From the NCBI RefSeq assembly GCF_004363695.1, contig NZ_SNZC01000005.1:62001-126000 (forward strand): a stretch of DNA of 64,000 nucleotides. Direction: 5' to 3'. This stretch comes from Flavobacterium cheniae (lineage in GTDB: Bacteria; Bacteroidota; Bacteroidia; Flavobacteriales; Flavobacteriaceae). Shown one piece after another: positions 1 to 9,600 of the stretch (within the stretch, counting starts at the first letter, position 1; every line of letters begins with the position of its first letter). The notes under the pieces are model-generated. The model made no database searches. It worked only from the letters and a program-made list of their open reading frames with translations, and was not told where the DNA came from. The position numbers were made by a program, and so were the translations under genes.

Positions 1-728
1 TTAGTAAGAATGGAGATGTGTGGTGTACCATCAAAAACAAACGAGAAACTAAAAATAATGTAACTTTATATTTCGAAATAAAAGATAACGGAATTGGTAT
101 CCCAAAAGACAAACAAGATGCTATTTTCGATAGTTTTAGCCAAGGTTCGGTTGAAATTAATCGTACTTATGGCGGAACAGGTTTAGGGCTTTCCATTGTG
201 AAGAAAATCTTAGAATTAATGGGAAGTGAAATTCACTTAACGAGTGAATCTGGCAAAGGAAGTGCTTTTAGTTTTGAATTAGAATTTGAAAAAGGAGTAG
301 CTAATAAAACTAAGGAAATAGAAGCTAAGCCAGACTTAACTTTACTGAATAAGAAAAAAGTTCTTTTAGTTGAAGACAACAAAATCAACCAAATGATTAC
401 ACAGAAAATGCTTGAAAAAAGAGGCATTTCTTGTAATATTATTGACAATGGTGAAGATGCCATTGAAGATGCAAAAGCAAATGATTACGACTTAATTTTG
501 ATGGACGTTCACTTACCTGGAATCAATGGAACGGAAGCCACTAGCGAAATCAGAAAATTCAATAGTCATATTCCAATCGTAGCATTAACAGCAATCTCTC
601 TGAATGAAAACAGAGAAATGCTCTTGTCCTATGGTATGAATGAAGTAATCACCAAACCTTTTGAACCAGAGCATTTCTATACAGTTGTTACCAAATACTT
701 AACTAGTACTGAGCAATCAAATTCTTAA
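1..728 (+). CDS. Hybrid sensor histidine kinase, C-terminal part (5' end outside window)
   Basis: The reading frame is already open at the first bases, so this is the 3' part of a longer gene. It starts within a HATPase_c ATP-binding domain: the G1 box (DNGIGIP) and G2 box (GGTGLGLSIVKKIL) are intact. A complete receiver domain follows, with an acidic pair in LLVEDNK, the phospho-acceptor Asp in LILMDVHLPG, the switch Thr in VALTAIS and the conserved Lys in TKPFEP. The protein ends right after the receiver domain. Such kinases autophosphorylate on an upstream His and pass the phosphate to their own receiver. The sensor and dimerisation parts are not visible, so the stimulus is unknown. The 3' end overlaps the convergent phosphorylase gene by 26 bases. 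Confidence 0.9.
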   Translation, partial: SKNGDVWCTIKNKRETKNNVTLYFEIKDNGIGIPKDKQDAIFDSFSQGSVEINRTYGGTGLGLSIVKKILELMGSEIHLTSESGKGSAFSFELEFEKGVANKTKEIEAKPDLTLLNKKKVLLVEDNKINQMITQKMLEKRGISCNIIDNGEDAIEDAKANDYDLILMDVHLPGINGTEATSEIRKFNSHIPIVALTAISLNENREMLLSYGMNEVITKPFEPEHFYTVVTKYLTSTEQSNS

Positions 729-1515
729 TTAAGTTTCTTACATGAGGTTCTGCTTTTTGAGCCGCTTGTAACACTTCTTCATGATTTACCTCTTCGATAT
801 TTTCTTCATCACCCATATCAGTAATCACAGAAACACCAAAGCATTCCATATTCATATGTCGCGCTATAATCACTTCAGGAACGGTTGACATTCCTACGCA
901 ATCTGCTCCTAAAGCTTTTACCATTTTATATTCGGCAAGCGTTTCAAATGTTGGCCCTTGTAACCCTAAATAAATACCTTTTTTTAAATCGATATTTAGT
1001 TCTTTAGCTAATTCAAATGCTTTAGCATTCATCGCTTTTGAATAAGGTTCACTCATGTTAACGAATCTTGGCCCAAAACGTTCATCATTATGACCACGCA
1101 ATGGGTGTTCAGGCATCATGTTGATGTGATCTGTAATCACTGCAACATCACCTATTTTATAAGATGGATTTACGCCACCCGAAGCATTGGAAACAATTAA
1201 TTTTTCAACACCTAAATATTTCATTACACGCACTGGAAACGTTACTTGTTTCATATCGTAACCTTCATAAAAATGAAAACGCCCTTGCATTGCCATCACT
1301 TTTTTTCCTTGAATGGTTCCAAAAACCAAAGCACCTTTGTGGCCTTGAACGGTTGAAACGGGGAAGTTTGGAATTTCCGTATAAGGTAATGTATGTTCAA
1401 TGGTAATATCCGCAGTAAATCCGCCTAATCCTGAACCTAAAATCACACCGTATTCTGGAGTAAAATTGGTTTTATTTTTAATATAACTAACTGTTTCTTG
1501 TACTTTGTCCCACAT
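703..1515 (-). CDS. Purine nucleoside phosphorylase, trimeric (PNP/MTAP) family
   Basis: 270 residues, normal for the trimeric class. It cleaves purine nucleosides with phosphate in purine salvage, in the cytoplasm. Visible landmarks: the phosphate loop GSGLGG (about residues 27-32), the phosphate-binding His in QGHKG, the RFHFYEG segment, SNASGGVNP, the purine-binding Glu at 191 (GPTFET), and GMSTVPEVIIARH. Residue 233, in SVITDMG, is Asp where mammalian and many bacterial trimeric enzymes have Asn. That position (human Asn243) controls 6-oxopurine versus 6-aminopurine preference, so substrate range may be broad. The ATG at 1515 lies inside the end of lpxK (29-base overlap), so the two genes are probably translationally coupled. 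Confidence 0.93.
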   Translation of the reverse strand: MWDKVQETVSYIKNKTNFTPEYGVILGSGLGGFTADITIEHTLPYTEIPNFPVSTVQGHKGALVFGTIQGKKVMAMQGRFHFYEGYDMKQVTFPVRVMKYLGVEKLIVSNASGGVNPSYKIGDVAVITDHINMMPEHPLRGHNDERFGPRFVNMSEPYSKAMNAKAFELAKELNIDLKKGIYLGLQGPTFETLAEYKMVKALGADCVGMSTVPEVIIARHMNMECFGVSVITDMGDEENIEEVNHEEVLQAAQKAEPHVRNLIKNLIAQY

Positions 1516-2500
1516 AATCTTCTATCGTTTTATCAATATTTGTATTTAAAAAAGCTGATTTTATTGGCAAATAGAACAATTGCGCTTTAGGCAATAATCC
1601 GTTTAAACGAACAAAATCTTTTTCTGTTGTAATTATTTTTCTTCCATTGGCTTTTGCCAAAATTTGCTCACAATCTTGTTTCGAAAAATGATGATGATCT
1701 GGGAAAACCAAAGTTTCATCAGATTCATTTTTTAGAAAATCGAAGAATAATTTAGGTTTTGCAATTCCGGCAACCAACACTTTACCTTCTGATTGAATTT
1801 CAGAAACCAACAATTGACTATCATTTCCAAAAACAAAATCGTCGTACTGAATTGTGGTGAAGAAAACTTGCTGCTTTACCTTTAACTTTTCTCTGATTTT
1901 CTGCTGTGCAATTTCGGACAAATCATTCGGACATTTTGTGACAATTATCATATCCGCTCTTTTTTTACCTGAAGAGGGTTCGCGTAAATTCCCGAAAGGC
2001 AAAATATAATCATCGCAAAACAAATCGTCATACGCCGTGAGCAAAATATAAAATCCAGCTTTTACTTTTCTGTGCTGAAAAGCATCGTCCAATAAAATAA
2101 CATCAGGCTTGTTTGAAAGTTGTAATAAATTTTCAATTCCGTTTTTTCTATTTGCATCAACCGCTACTTGAATATTCGGGAATTTGGAATAAAATTGAAA
2201 AGGTTCATCACCGATAGAACTCGCAGTAGCTTTTTCATCAGCCAAAATAAAACCTTCAGTTGTACGCTTGTAACCGCGACTTAAAACTGCCACTTTATAA
2301 TTGCAGGAAAGTAAACGGATTAAATATTCGATTTGAGGTGTTTTTCCGGTTCCGCCAACGCTAAGATTTCCAACTGCAATAATTGGAATATCAAAAGAAG
2401 AACTCTTGAAAATGCCTTTGTCGTAAAGCCAATTTCGGATAAACGTAATGAGCCAATACAAAAAGGCCAAAGGGAAAAGTATTTTTCGTAACAAAATCAT
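1487..2500 (-). CDS. lpxK: Tetraacyldisaccharide 4'-kinase (lipid A synthesis)
   Basis: 337 residues. LpxK phosphorylates the 4' position of the lipid A disaccharide precursor at the inner face of the cytoplasmic membrane. The N-terminus is a hydrophobic, membrane-associated segment (residues 1-25). The P-loop lies in AVGNLSVGGTGKTP, the LpxK signature, followed by VLSRGYKR and ILLDDAFQHRKV (Walker B-like). The C-terminal FPDHHHFSKQD and ITTEKDFVRL are also typical. It is the first gene of a two-gene unit with the phosphorylase, which starts inside it, and it is divergent from the Nif3-like gene. The ATG at 2498-2500 is the only good start. Confidence 0.96.
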   Translation of the reverse strand: MILLRKILFPLAFLYWLITFIRNWLYDKGIFKSSSFDIPIIAVGNLSVGGTGKTPQIEYLIRLLSCNYKVAVLSRGYKRTTEGFILADEKATASSIGDEPFQFYSKFPNIQVAVDANRKNGIENLLQLSNKPDVILLDDAFQHRKVKAGFYILLTAYDDLFCDDYILPFGNLREPSSGKKRADMIIVTKCPNDLSEIAQQKIREKLKVKQQVFFTTIQYDDFVFGNDSQLLVSEIQSEGKVLVAGIAKPKLFFDFLKNESDETLVFPDHHHFSKQDCEQILAKANGRKIITTEKDFVRLNGLLPKAQLFYLPIKSAFLNTNIDKTIEDYVGQSTRNS

Positions 2501-2610
2501 ATTACGAAAGTATAATAAATTATCATCATATTAAAGTTTATGCTATTTATCATTTCATTTCTAACTGGTATTTCGTTAATTTGTGTAATCATTTAGTAAA
2601 ATCAAACATC

Positions 2611-3726
2611 ATGAAACTTTCCGATATACTTTCTGTTCTTGAAGAAATGGCGCCACTAGGTTACGCCGAAGATTTTGACAATGTTGGGCTCTTAGTTGGA
2701 AACCCGAATCAAGAAATTGATGGCGTTTTAGTTTGTCATGATGCGTTGGAATCGGTGATTGATGAAGCGATTTCGAAAAAATGTAATTTGGTCGTTTGCT
2801 TCCATCCTATTTTATTTTCAGGAATTAAGAAAATTACGGGTAAAAATTATGTCGAACGCGCGATTTTAAAAGCGATAAAAAATGACATTGCAATTTATGC
2901 CGTTCATACTGCTTTGGACAATCATCAAAAAGGAGTGAATAAAATTTTCTGTGATGCTTTAGGTTTGAAACATTCGAAAGTATTGATTCCGAAAGAAAAT
3001 TACATTCAAAAATTAGTTACTTACACCATTCCTGAAAACGTTGAAAAATTGCGAAATGCGTTATTTGATGCTGGCGCTGGAACTATTGGTAATTATGAAG
3101 ATTGTAGTTTTAATTCGAAAGGAATTGGAACCTATATGGGAAATGAAAATTCGAATCCCGAAATTGGAGAACGTTTTGAATTTGTAGAAAACGAAGAAAT
3201 TAAAATCGAGCTAACGTTTGAAAAGCATTTGCAAGGTAAAATTTTGAAGGCTTTATTCAAAAATCATGTGTACGAAGAAGTAGCTTACGAAATTTATCAA
3301 TTGGAAAACAAACATCAAAATATTGGTTTAGGACGCGTTGGAGAATTCGAAAACCCGCTTTCTGAAACTGATTTTTTACAATTGGTAAAAGACAAATTAC
3401 AATGCGAAGGCATCAGACATTCGGCTTTCACAGGGAAATCAATAAAAAAAGTAGCAGTTTTAGGTGGAAGCGGCAGTTTTGCAATTAAGAATGCAATTTC
3501 CTCAGGTGCAGATGCTTATCTTACGGCCGACTTAAAATATCACCAATTCTATCAAGCTGAAAATCAATTACTTTTGGCCGATATTGGACATTTTGAGAGC
3601 GAAAGATTTACAAAAAATTATATAGTTGATTTTCTTAAAGAAAAAATCACTAATTTTGCACCAAATTCGCTGCAATGCGGAATTATTTTATCAGAAGAAA
3701 ATACAAATCCAGTTAAGTACTTTTAA
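2611..3726 (+). CDS. Nif3-like dinuclear metal centre protein
   Basis: 371 residues from the ATG at 2611. A TTG 30 bases upstream would extend it, but the family begins at MKLSDI. The Nif3/YqfO family forms toroidal hexamers with a two-metal site. Its cellular role is not settled, although some members are annotated as GTP cyclohydrolase-type. Metal-binding landmarks are present: a His in CFHPILFSG, then C-terminally the His and Glu in DIGHFESE. The middle (about residues 125-230) is the PII-like insert found in the long Nif3 form. The next gene starts 2 bases after its stop, so they form an operon, a pairing I know from other Bacteroidota. Confidence 0.92.
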   Translation: MKLSDILSVLEEMAPLGYAEDFDNVGLLVGNPNQEIDGVLVCHDALESVIDEAISKKCNLVVCFHPILFSGIKKITGKNYVERAILKAIKNDIAIYAVHTALDNHQKGVNKIFCDALGLKHSKVLIPKENYIQKLVTYTIPENVEKLRNALFDAGAGTIGNYEDCSFNSKGIGTYMGNENSNPEIGERFEFVENEEIKIELTFEKHLQGKILKALFKNHVYEEVAYEIYQLENKHQNIGLGRVGEFENPLSETDFLQLVKDKLQCEGIRHSAFTGKSIKKVAVLGGSGSFAIKNAISSGADAYLTADLKYHQFYQAENQLLLADIGHFESERFTKNYIVDFLKEKITNFAPNSLQCGIILSEENTNPVKYF

Positions 3727-3728
3727 AT

Positions 3729-4508
3729 ATGGCAACAATCAAAGAGCTAAATGTAGAAGATAAGTTAAGAGCCCTTTATGCTTTACAACTAGTTGATTCT
3801 AAAATAGACGAAATAAGAAATGTAAGAGGAGAATTGCCTCTTGAAGTAGAAGATTTAGAAGATGAAGTTGCAGGACTTTCTACTCGTTTAGAAAAACTAA
3901 AAAGCGATTTAGAATCTATTGATGATTTAATCAAAGAAAAGAAAAATGCTATCGACGAGCACAAAGCTGCGATTAAAAAATATTTAGAGCAACAAAAAAA
4001 TGTTCGTAATAATAGAGAATTCAACTCTTTAACTAAAGAAGTGGAGTTTCAGGAATTGGAAATTCAATTGGCTGAAAAACACATTAAAGAAATGAAAGCT
4101 TCTATTGAGCACAAAAAAGAAGTAGTAGCTCAAACTAAAGAAAAATTAGACGGAAAACAAACTCACTTAAAACATAAAAAAGCGGAATTAAGCGATATTA
4201 TGGCTGAAACTGAAAAAGAAGAAAACTTCTTATCAGCAAAATCAGAAGAATTAAGAGGTCAAATTGAAGAGCGTTTAATTGCTGCATACGACAGAATTAG
4301 AAATAGCGTAAGAAACGGTTTAGCGGTTGTTTCTATTGAGCGTGGCGCTTCTGCTGGTTCATTCTTTACAATTCCACCACAAACGCAAATGGAAATTGCA
4401 GCTCGTAAAAAAATCATTACAGATGAGCACAGTGGAAGAATCTTAGTAGACGGTGTTTTAGCTGACGAAGAAAAAGAAAAAATGGAAAAATTATTTGCTA
4501 GCATCTAA
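3729..4508 (+). CDS. Coiled-coil protein of the C4-type zinc-ribbon (COG1579) family with its cysteines lost
   Basis: 259 residues. Residues 30-180 form a long charged coiled coil. The C-terminal block (GLAVVSIERGASAG to ILVDG) aligns with the zinc-ribbon end of COG1579 proteins, whose usual form is GACGGCF and CEHCGR. Here the four metal-binding Cys positions are Ser208, Ser211, Asp232 and Ser235, so the fold appears kept without zinc. Relatives have been linked to nucleic-acid or flagellar functions, but no firm function is known. It is translated 2 bases after the Nif3-like gene, and a strong hairpin follows it, so it closes the operon. Confidence 0.87.
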   Translation: MATIKELNVEDKLRALYALQLVDSKIDEIRNVRGELPLEVEDLEDEVAGLSTRLEKLKSDLESIDDLIKEKKNAIDEHKAAIKKYLEQQKNVRNNREFNSLTKEVEFQELEIQLAEKHIKEMKASIEHKKEVVAQTKEKLDGKQTHLKHKKAELSDIMAETEKEENFLSAKSEELRGQIEERLIAAYDRIRNSVRNGLAVVSIERGASAGSFFTIPPQTQMEIAARKKIITDEHSGRILVDGVLADEEKEKMEKLFASI

Positions 4509-4531
4509 TTGAATCCTTTTCCAAATAAATG

Positions 4532-4560
4532 AAAGTCCTTTTTTTAAAAGGGCTTTTTTT
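4532..4560 (+). terminator. Intrinsic terminator of the Nif3-like operon
   Basis: Arms AAAGTCCTTTT (4532-4542) and AAAAGGGCTTT (4546-4556), with one G-T pair, run into a T-tract 24 bases after the stop codon. Confidence 0.75.
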
Positions 4561-4563
4561 GTT

Positions 4564-4705
4564 TTATTACACAGAGTTTCACAGAGATTTTTTTTATTTT
4601 GATTGTGTTGAAAAGAATTACACAGAGCCTTTAACTTTTTAAAAACTCATAAAGAAACTTTGTGTTACTCTTTGAAAACTTTGAGAAACTTTATGTAACA
4701 AAAAA
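4564..4705. repeat. Degenerate intergenic CACAGAG / CTTTGTG repeat tract
   Basis: ACACAGAG occurs at about 4569-4576 and 4620-4627, with a further CACAGAG between them (about 4580). Complementary CTTTGTGTTAC, CTTTGAAAACTTTGAG and CTTTATGTAAC words follow from about 4650 to 4700. The left half is therefore an imperfect inverted copy of the right half. No reading frame fits. From memory, this is the same style of decayed repeat seen between genes in many Bacteroidota. Confidence 0.55.
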
Positions 4706-4720
4706 ATCACTAAAAAATTC

Positions 4721-4733
4721 TATCTTTGCATCA
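4721..4733 (+). promoter_or_regulatory. Flavobacterial -7 element directly before rluF
   Basis: TATCTTTG (4721-4728) matches TAnnTTTG and lies only 4 bases before the ATG. Transcription would start at or near the start codon, giving a leaderless mRNA. No convincing TTG -33 element is seen at the usual distance. Confidence 0.5.
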
Positions 4734-5521
4734 TGGAAGAAAATACAACACGAATTAATAAATTTTTATCAGAAACTGGCTATTGTTCTCGCAGAGAAGC
4801 CGATCGTTTGATTGAGCAAGGAAGAGTTACTATTAACGGAAAGATTCCGGAAATGGGTACGAAAGTGAGCCCTGGTGATGAAGTTCGTGTGAATGGTGAA
4901 TTGGTACAACAGAAAAACGAGAAACCTATTTATTTAGCGTTTTACAAACCTGTTGGTATTGAATGTACAACCAACTTAGGTGTGCGTGACAATATTGTAG
5001 ATTACATCAATTATCCTGAGCGTATTTTTCCTATTGGTCGTTTAGACAAAGCCAGTGAGGGATTGATTTTTATGACGAATGATGGTGATATTGTAAACAA
5101 AATTCTTCGTGCGAGAAACAACCACGAAAAAGAATACATCGTAACCGTAAACAAACCTATTACCGACCGATTTATTGACCGAATGGCAAACGGAATTCCG
5201 ATTTTGGAAACGATTACCAAAAAATGTAAAGTAGAACAAATTAGTAAATACGTTTTCCGAATTATTTTAACGCAAGGTTTAAACCGCCAAATTCGTAGAA
5301 TGTGCGAATATTTAGATTACGAAGTAACGGCTTTAAAACGTACTCGTATTATCAACATTTCCTTAGACGTACAAGAAGGCAAATACCGAAACTTAACTGA
5401 TGCCGAAGTTGCTGAATTAAACCAATTAATTGCTCCTTCAAGTAAAACCGAAGAAGCGAGTTTGCCAAGTAATAAAAGTAAGTTTACTGGGAAAAGGAAT
5501 TATGGGGAGAGGAATAGATAG
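4733..5521 (+). CDS. rluF: 23S rRNA pseudouridine synthase, RluF type
   Basis: 262 residues. An N-terminal S4 RNA-binding domain (residues 7-50: [20 protein letters not shown]) is followed by the RsuA/RluB/E/F catalytic domain. The catalytic Asp is in [11 protein letters not shown], and [13 protein letters not shown] is the late motif of this subfamily. The closest match I recognise is RluF, which modifies U2604 in 23S rRNA helix 74. RluB/RluE would be the alternative. The basic tail after residue 240 is typical of flavobacterial versions. It has its own putative promoter and a perfect terminator palindrome downstream. Confidence 0.87.
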   Translation: MEENTTRINKFLSETGYCSRREADRLIEQGRVTINGKIPEMGTKVSPGDEVRVNGELVQQKNEKPIYLAFYKPVGIECTTNLGVRDNIVDYINYPERIFPIGRLDKASEGLIFMTNDGDIVNKILRARNNHEKEYIVTVNKPITDRFIDRMANGIPILETITKKCKVEQISKYVFRIILTQGLNRQIRRMCEYLDYEVTALKRTRIINISLDVQEGKYRNLTDAEVAELNQLIAPSSKTEEASLPSNKSKFTGKRNYGERNR

Positions 5522-5535
5522 AAAATATATAATTT

Positions 5536-5566
5536 GAAAAAGCACGAGAAATTTCTCGTGCTTTTT
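5536..5566. terminator. Palindromic bidirectional terminator
   Basis: AGCACGAGAAATTTCTCGTGCT is a perfect palindrome flanked by an A-run and a T-run, so it works for both rluF and the convergent gene at 5618-6088. Confidence 0.85.
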
Positions 5567-5617
5567 TGTTTTGTGTACATGAGCAAAACACTTGCGTTAG
5601 CGTGTGCTAGCATCTAT

Positions 5618-6088
5618 TCACATAGCTAATCTAGATTTCTCAATAAGGCGTAAATCAACATTAATACCATAGCTAGAATCTGAAAATGATGGATATAATG
5701 GCATCTCATAATTGTAGTAAAAAACTTTTTTTGTAGATTTCTTTTTCTTGTAAATTAAAAACTCTACGTAAACTAACTTTAAATCCTTGTAATAAAAAAC
5801 AAACTCCTCTTTTAACTTACTTTTTTTTTCAGAATAAATCATTTTAAGAATCTGTTTTTCAATTTTTAAAACTTTTTTTTCTGTTTCAATTTTTTCAATA
5901 GGCTTACCATTAATACTCCCATGAGCAGGAAGTATTACATCATATGACATTTCTTCATTTAAACTAAATGAAATACTATCAACATATTTAACATAAGAAT
6001 CAATATCCCTTATTATTTCAATTTCATTCGAAGTACTTTGCCCAACAATAAAAAGTGGAAAAAATAAAAATATAATTTTAAATTTCAT
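5618..6088 (-). CDS. Small secreted protein of unknown function
   Basis: 156 residues from the ATG at 6088. A TTG 9 bases upstream is a weaker start. MKFKIIFLFFPLFIVGQS is a signal peptide with cleavage likely after VGQ or GQS. The mature part is rich in Lys, Glu and aromatic residues, with no Cys, no repeats and no motif I recognise. A beta-rich fold is suggested by alternating stretches such as FVFYYKDLKLVYVEFLIY. It sits 29 bases after the stop-distal end of nothing obvious in common with the acetyltransferase gene at 6118, which is on the same strand upstream. I cannot assign a function. Confidence 0.7.
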   Translation of the reverse strand: MKFKIIFLFFPLFIVGQSTSNEIEIIRDIDSYVKYVDSISFSLNEEMSYDVILPAHGSINGKPIEKIETEKKVLKIEKQILKMIYSEKKSKLKEEFVFYYKDLKLVYVEFLIYKKKKSTKKVFYYNYEMPLYPSFSDSSYGINVDLRLIEKSRLAM

Positions 6089-6117
6089 ATAATTCAAATT
6101 AATAAATTAGAAATCAA

Positions 6118-6609
6118 TTAAATTACAACCTCCATCACATAATCATCCATTACATAACCATTTCCAATATCAATCACCTCATCTTTTACTTTTGTAAAGC
6201 CTAGTTTGGAGTAAAAATGTATGGCGTTGTTGTATTTGTTAACGTTTAAGAAAATGGCGTTTTGTTGGTTTTCAATGGCTTTTTCTTTTACCAATTCAAA
6301 AAACTGTCGGCCTAAACCTGTTCCTTGAGTTTCGGGTAACACGTAAATTTTATGGATTTTAGTTTTGTTGGGTTCGCTATTAATTTCATAGGAAACAAAA
6401 CCTACATCTTTTCCATTATTGTCTTGCGCTAAATAAAAAACGTGACTTTTTTGCATTAATTCGCGCAAAGCGGTTTCGTTATAAAACTTGTCAATCATGT
6501 AATCTAATTGCGCTTTAGACAAGATTTCGCCATACGCTACGGGCCAAATTTTCTTGGTTAAGTCGATTACTATTGGGAGTTGTTCTATTTTTAATGCTGT
6601 CAATTTCAT
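6118..6609 (-). CDS. GNAT-family N-acetyltransferase
   Basis: 163 residues. The acetyl-CoA binding signature LPETQGTGLGRQFFELV (the Q/RxxGxG/A loop) lies near residues 92-108. It is followed by NAIFLNVNKYNNAIHFYSKLGF, the motif B region, where Tyr commonly acts as the general acid. Members transfer acetyl groups to small amines or protein N-termini. Nothing in the sequence or neighbourhood identifies the substrate. It lies downstream of the giant secreted-protein gene, behind that gene's terminator. Confidence 0.88.
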   Translation of the reverse strand: MKLTALKIEQLPIVIDLTKKIWPVAYGEILSKAQLDYMIDKFYNETALRELMQKSHVFYLAQDNNGKDVGFVSYEINSEPNKTKIHKIYVLPETQGTGLGRQFFELVKEKAIENQQNAIFLNVNKYNNAIHFYSKLGFTKVKDEVIDIGNGYVMDDYVMEVVI

Positions 6610-6626
6610 GTTGCTAAAATAAAAAC

Positions 6627-6660
6627 AAAAAGGGCCAACCTCTAAAGATTGACCCTTTTT
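6627..6660 (-). terminator. Terminator of the giant secreted-protein gene
   Basis: Arms AAAAAGGGCCAA (6627-6638) and TTGACCCTTTTT (6649-6660) pair with one G-T mismatch. Read on the minus strand, the hairpin follows the stop at 6679 and ends in a T-run. Confidence 0.75.
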
Positions 6661-6678
6661 TATTTAAAAAACTTAACT

Positions 6679-9600
6679 TTATTTTTTAATTACTTTAATT
6701 TCAGTTTGGTTTCCACCTGCGTTCACTTTTACAATATACATTGCAGCAGCTAATTCAGACATGTTTACCTCAACCTCAGTTTGATTTGGTGTAATTTGTT
6801 TCACCAATCTTCCACTTAAGTCATATACGTTAATTGCAGTAATTTCTTCATTATATCTAATTGATAAAATGTCAACAACTGGATTAGGATAAACAGTTAA
6901 AGCATTCATATCAAAAGAAGAAGATCCTAAAGTAGTAACATCAAAACAAGTACTTCTAGAAGTACATCCGTTCAATGTAACATCCACAGCATAACTACCA
7001 ATTGCAGTTGCTGTATATGATTGAGAAGTTGCTCCTCCAATAGGTGTGTATACAGGACCAGCAGCACATGTATACCATTGGTAAGTTGCCCCAGTTTCAG
7101 CAGCAGTTAATACGTCATCAACACGAGAAACTGTAGCATCTGGTAATGCATTTACAGTAACACTTACAGTATTATTTCTAAAACATCCTGTTGCTCCAAT
7201 TGTAGCTGTAGCAGTATAAACTGTTGTGCCAGGAGTTGCAGATTGTACATAAACTGTTGTAGCGTTTGTTCCTGTATATGGAATTGTTGCTCCTGCATCA
7301 GTAAATAAATTAGTTACTGGAGACCAAGTAATATTAGCAGTTTCTAACGTAGAAATTCTAAGGTTTGGTCTTGTTGTAGTAGCTGTAGGAGCTGTTACAT
7401 TTGTACAAACAGTAGCATTATTATCTTGAGATAAATACAAGTTTAACCCTGTAGCCACAACTGTAGATTCAACAGAAATAGAATTCGCAGCAACTCCACC
7501 TCCATTGTTATTATTAAAACAAGTTTCAATTAATAAACTAGATACACCATCCCATGTTAAAGGAGTTGAAAGAGTAAAATTAATATTACCAGTTCCAGTA
7601 CTAGGAGTGTAATTAGTTGGTGCTAAAACAACGTTTGTTGCACCTGGAATAAATGCTGCACCTAAAGTTGTATTAGAAACAAAACCTGCATTAATTGTAA
7701 AGTTATTCAATACTAGAGGAGTTCCTGATAAAGCAACATACCCAATTGAATTGATACTTTGTCCAGCTGCCATACCTAAAGCAGTTAACTCAGCAGGCGT
7801 ATAAAGTGCTTGCATTTTTGAACCACCCCAAAATCCTTTGAAAGGAGTTGATGTAGTATTAGTTGCAACTCCTGAACCCACTTTTCCTACTACTCCTAAA
7901 GTTCCACCTGTAACAGCTAAACTTTGAATTGTGTTAACACAAATTGAAGGTGCCGCTGGAGTAATTGTTACATTAGTTGGTAATGGATTAACATTTACAG
8001 TGAAAGTTGCAGTTGTTGAACATAAAGCTCCAGAAGTCTGAGTAGCTGTTAAAGTATAAGTTGTAGTAATTGTAGGATTGAAAGTCCAACCTAAAATTTC
8101 ATCACCACTTACACCAGTTGCTGGACTCCAAACAAATGTATTGTAATCCCCAGAACCTGCAGTTAAAGTAACTGCACTAGAAGAATCTCCAGAACATATT
8201 GTAGCAGTCGCTGCACTCAATGTTAATGCTGGAGGTGAAGATACAGTTGCTACAACTGGTACTCTTGTTGAAGTACAAGCCGCTTGACCACCAAAAATTA
8301 CATTAAGTCTATTTACAGAAGTTGTACCTGTAGTGGTTGCACCTGTGTAACTATTTACCCATAATACTTTATTATCTGCAGTAGCAGTATAATAAGTTTG
8401 TGAATTATTTATCGCATCAGCACCATCATGAGTTACGTTTACAACTATATTAGACACTCCATCCCACACATACGGAGTAGCAAATGTAATAGTTTGCCAT
8501 CCACTAGCAGTGTGAGTATAAGTAGAAGGTCCATATACCGTAGTATAACCAGTTGTTGCTAAGAATGTAGTATTAGCAAAGTTATTACCTGCTGTTGTAC
8601 CAATTCTAACAGTAAAGTTAGCATTTGTTGCAGCATCACCTAATGAAGCAATATTATATGCCATAGAAGTAATATTACCAGCACTTAATCCAGCAGCTGT
8701 TAATTCTGCAGCTGTATAAATTGTTTGACTCCAATAATTTGGCCATCTGTTACAAAATGCTGTTGGCTGAACTGTAGCACCTGTTAAAGTACTAGCTGTA
8801 CCAATGGTAACAAAACCAGGAGCAGCAGTGGTTGCAGCGGCATAGTAAGTAGTGGTAGCACTAATTGAAGGAGTTGTAAATAAATTACCAGAAGCTAATG
8901 AAGCTCCCCCTGTTGCAGCTGCGAACCAATTAATAGTTGCACCAGCGCTTGGCGTAGCACTTAAATCAACTGTTCCTGTTCCACATCTTGTAGCTGGTAC
9001 AGTTGCTGTTACTTCATTTGCAAAAGTTATTTGCACAGGAGTTGAAGCTGCAGTTGAAGGACCTGTAGCACAAGTAACTTCACACATAAAATATGTAGAC
9101 GCAGTAGGAGTAGTTGAATATGTTGGGTTTGTTGCCGCAGCAATTGGTGAATATGTCACTCCATCTGGAGATGAAAACCATTGATAAGAAACACCCGAAC
9201 CCGTTGTTAAATTTTGTAAACTTAAAGTAACAGAAGTTCCTAAACAAATTGTATTACTTGACGCAATTGTATTACCTGGAGTAGGAACTCCAACACAAGC
9301 GTTAGAATTTGCATAACTTAAGAAACCTGTGTAGTTTGCAGTTAGTACAGGTGTAGTTGATTGAGTTGAAACTCCTGCAACAGCAGTAGCAACCGATCCA
9401 AATGTACTTGTATATTCACCAGCAGCAGATGGCGCTTGAACAGGAATACTTGTTGCTAAAATTCCAGCATCACCTACTCTAACATTAATATCAGTAATTG
9501 TTCCTGACACTAATGGTAATTCCCATCTTCTGTTGGTTGCCATATTTGCAATCGCAGCATTTTGTGTTCCAGTATTAGAATCAAAAGTTTCTGCCTTCAT

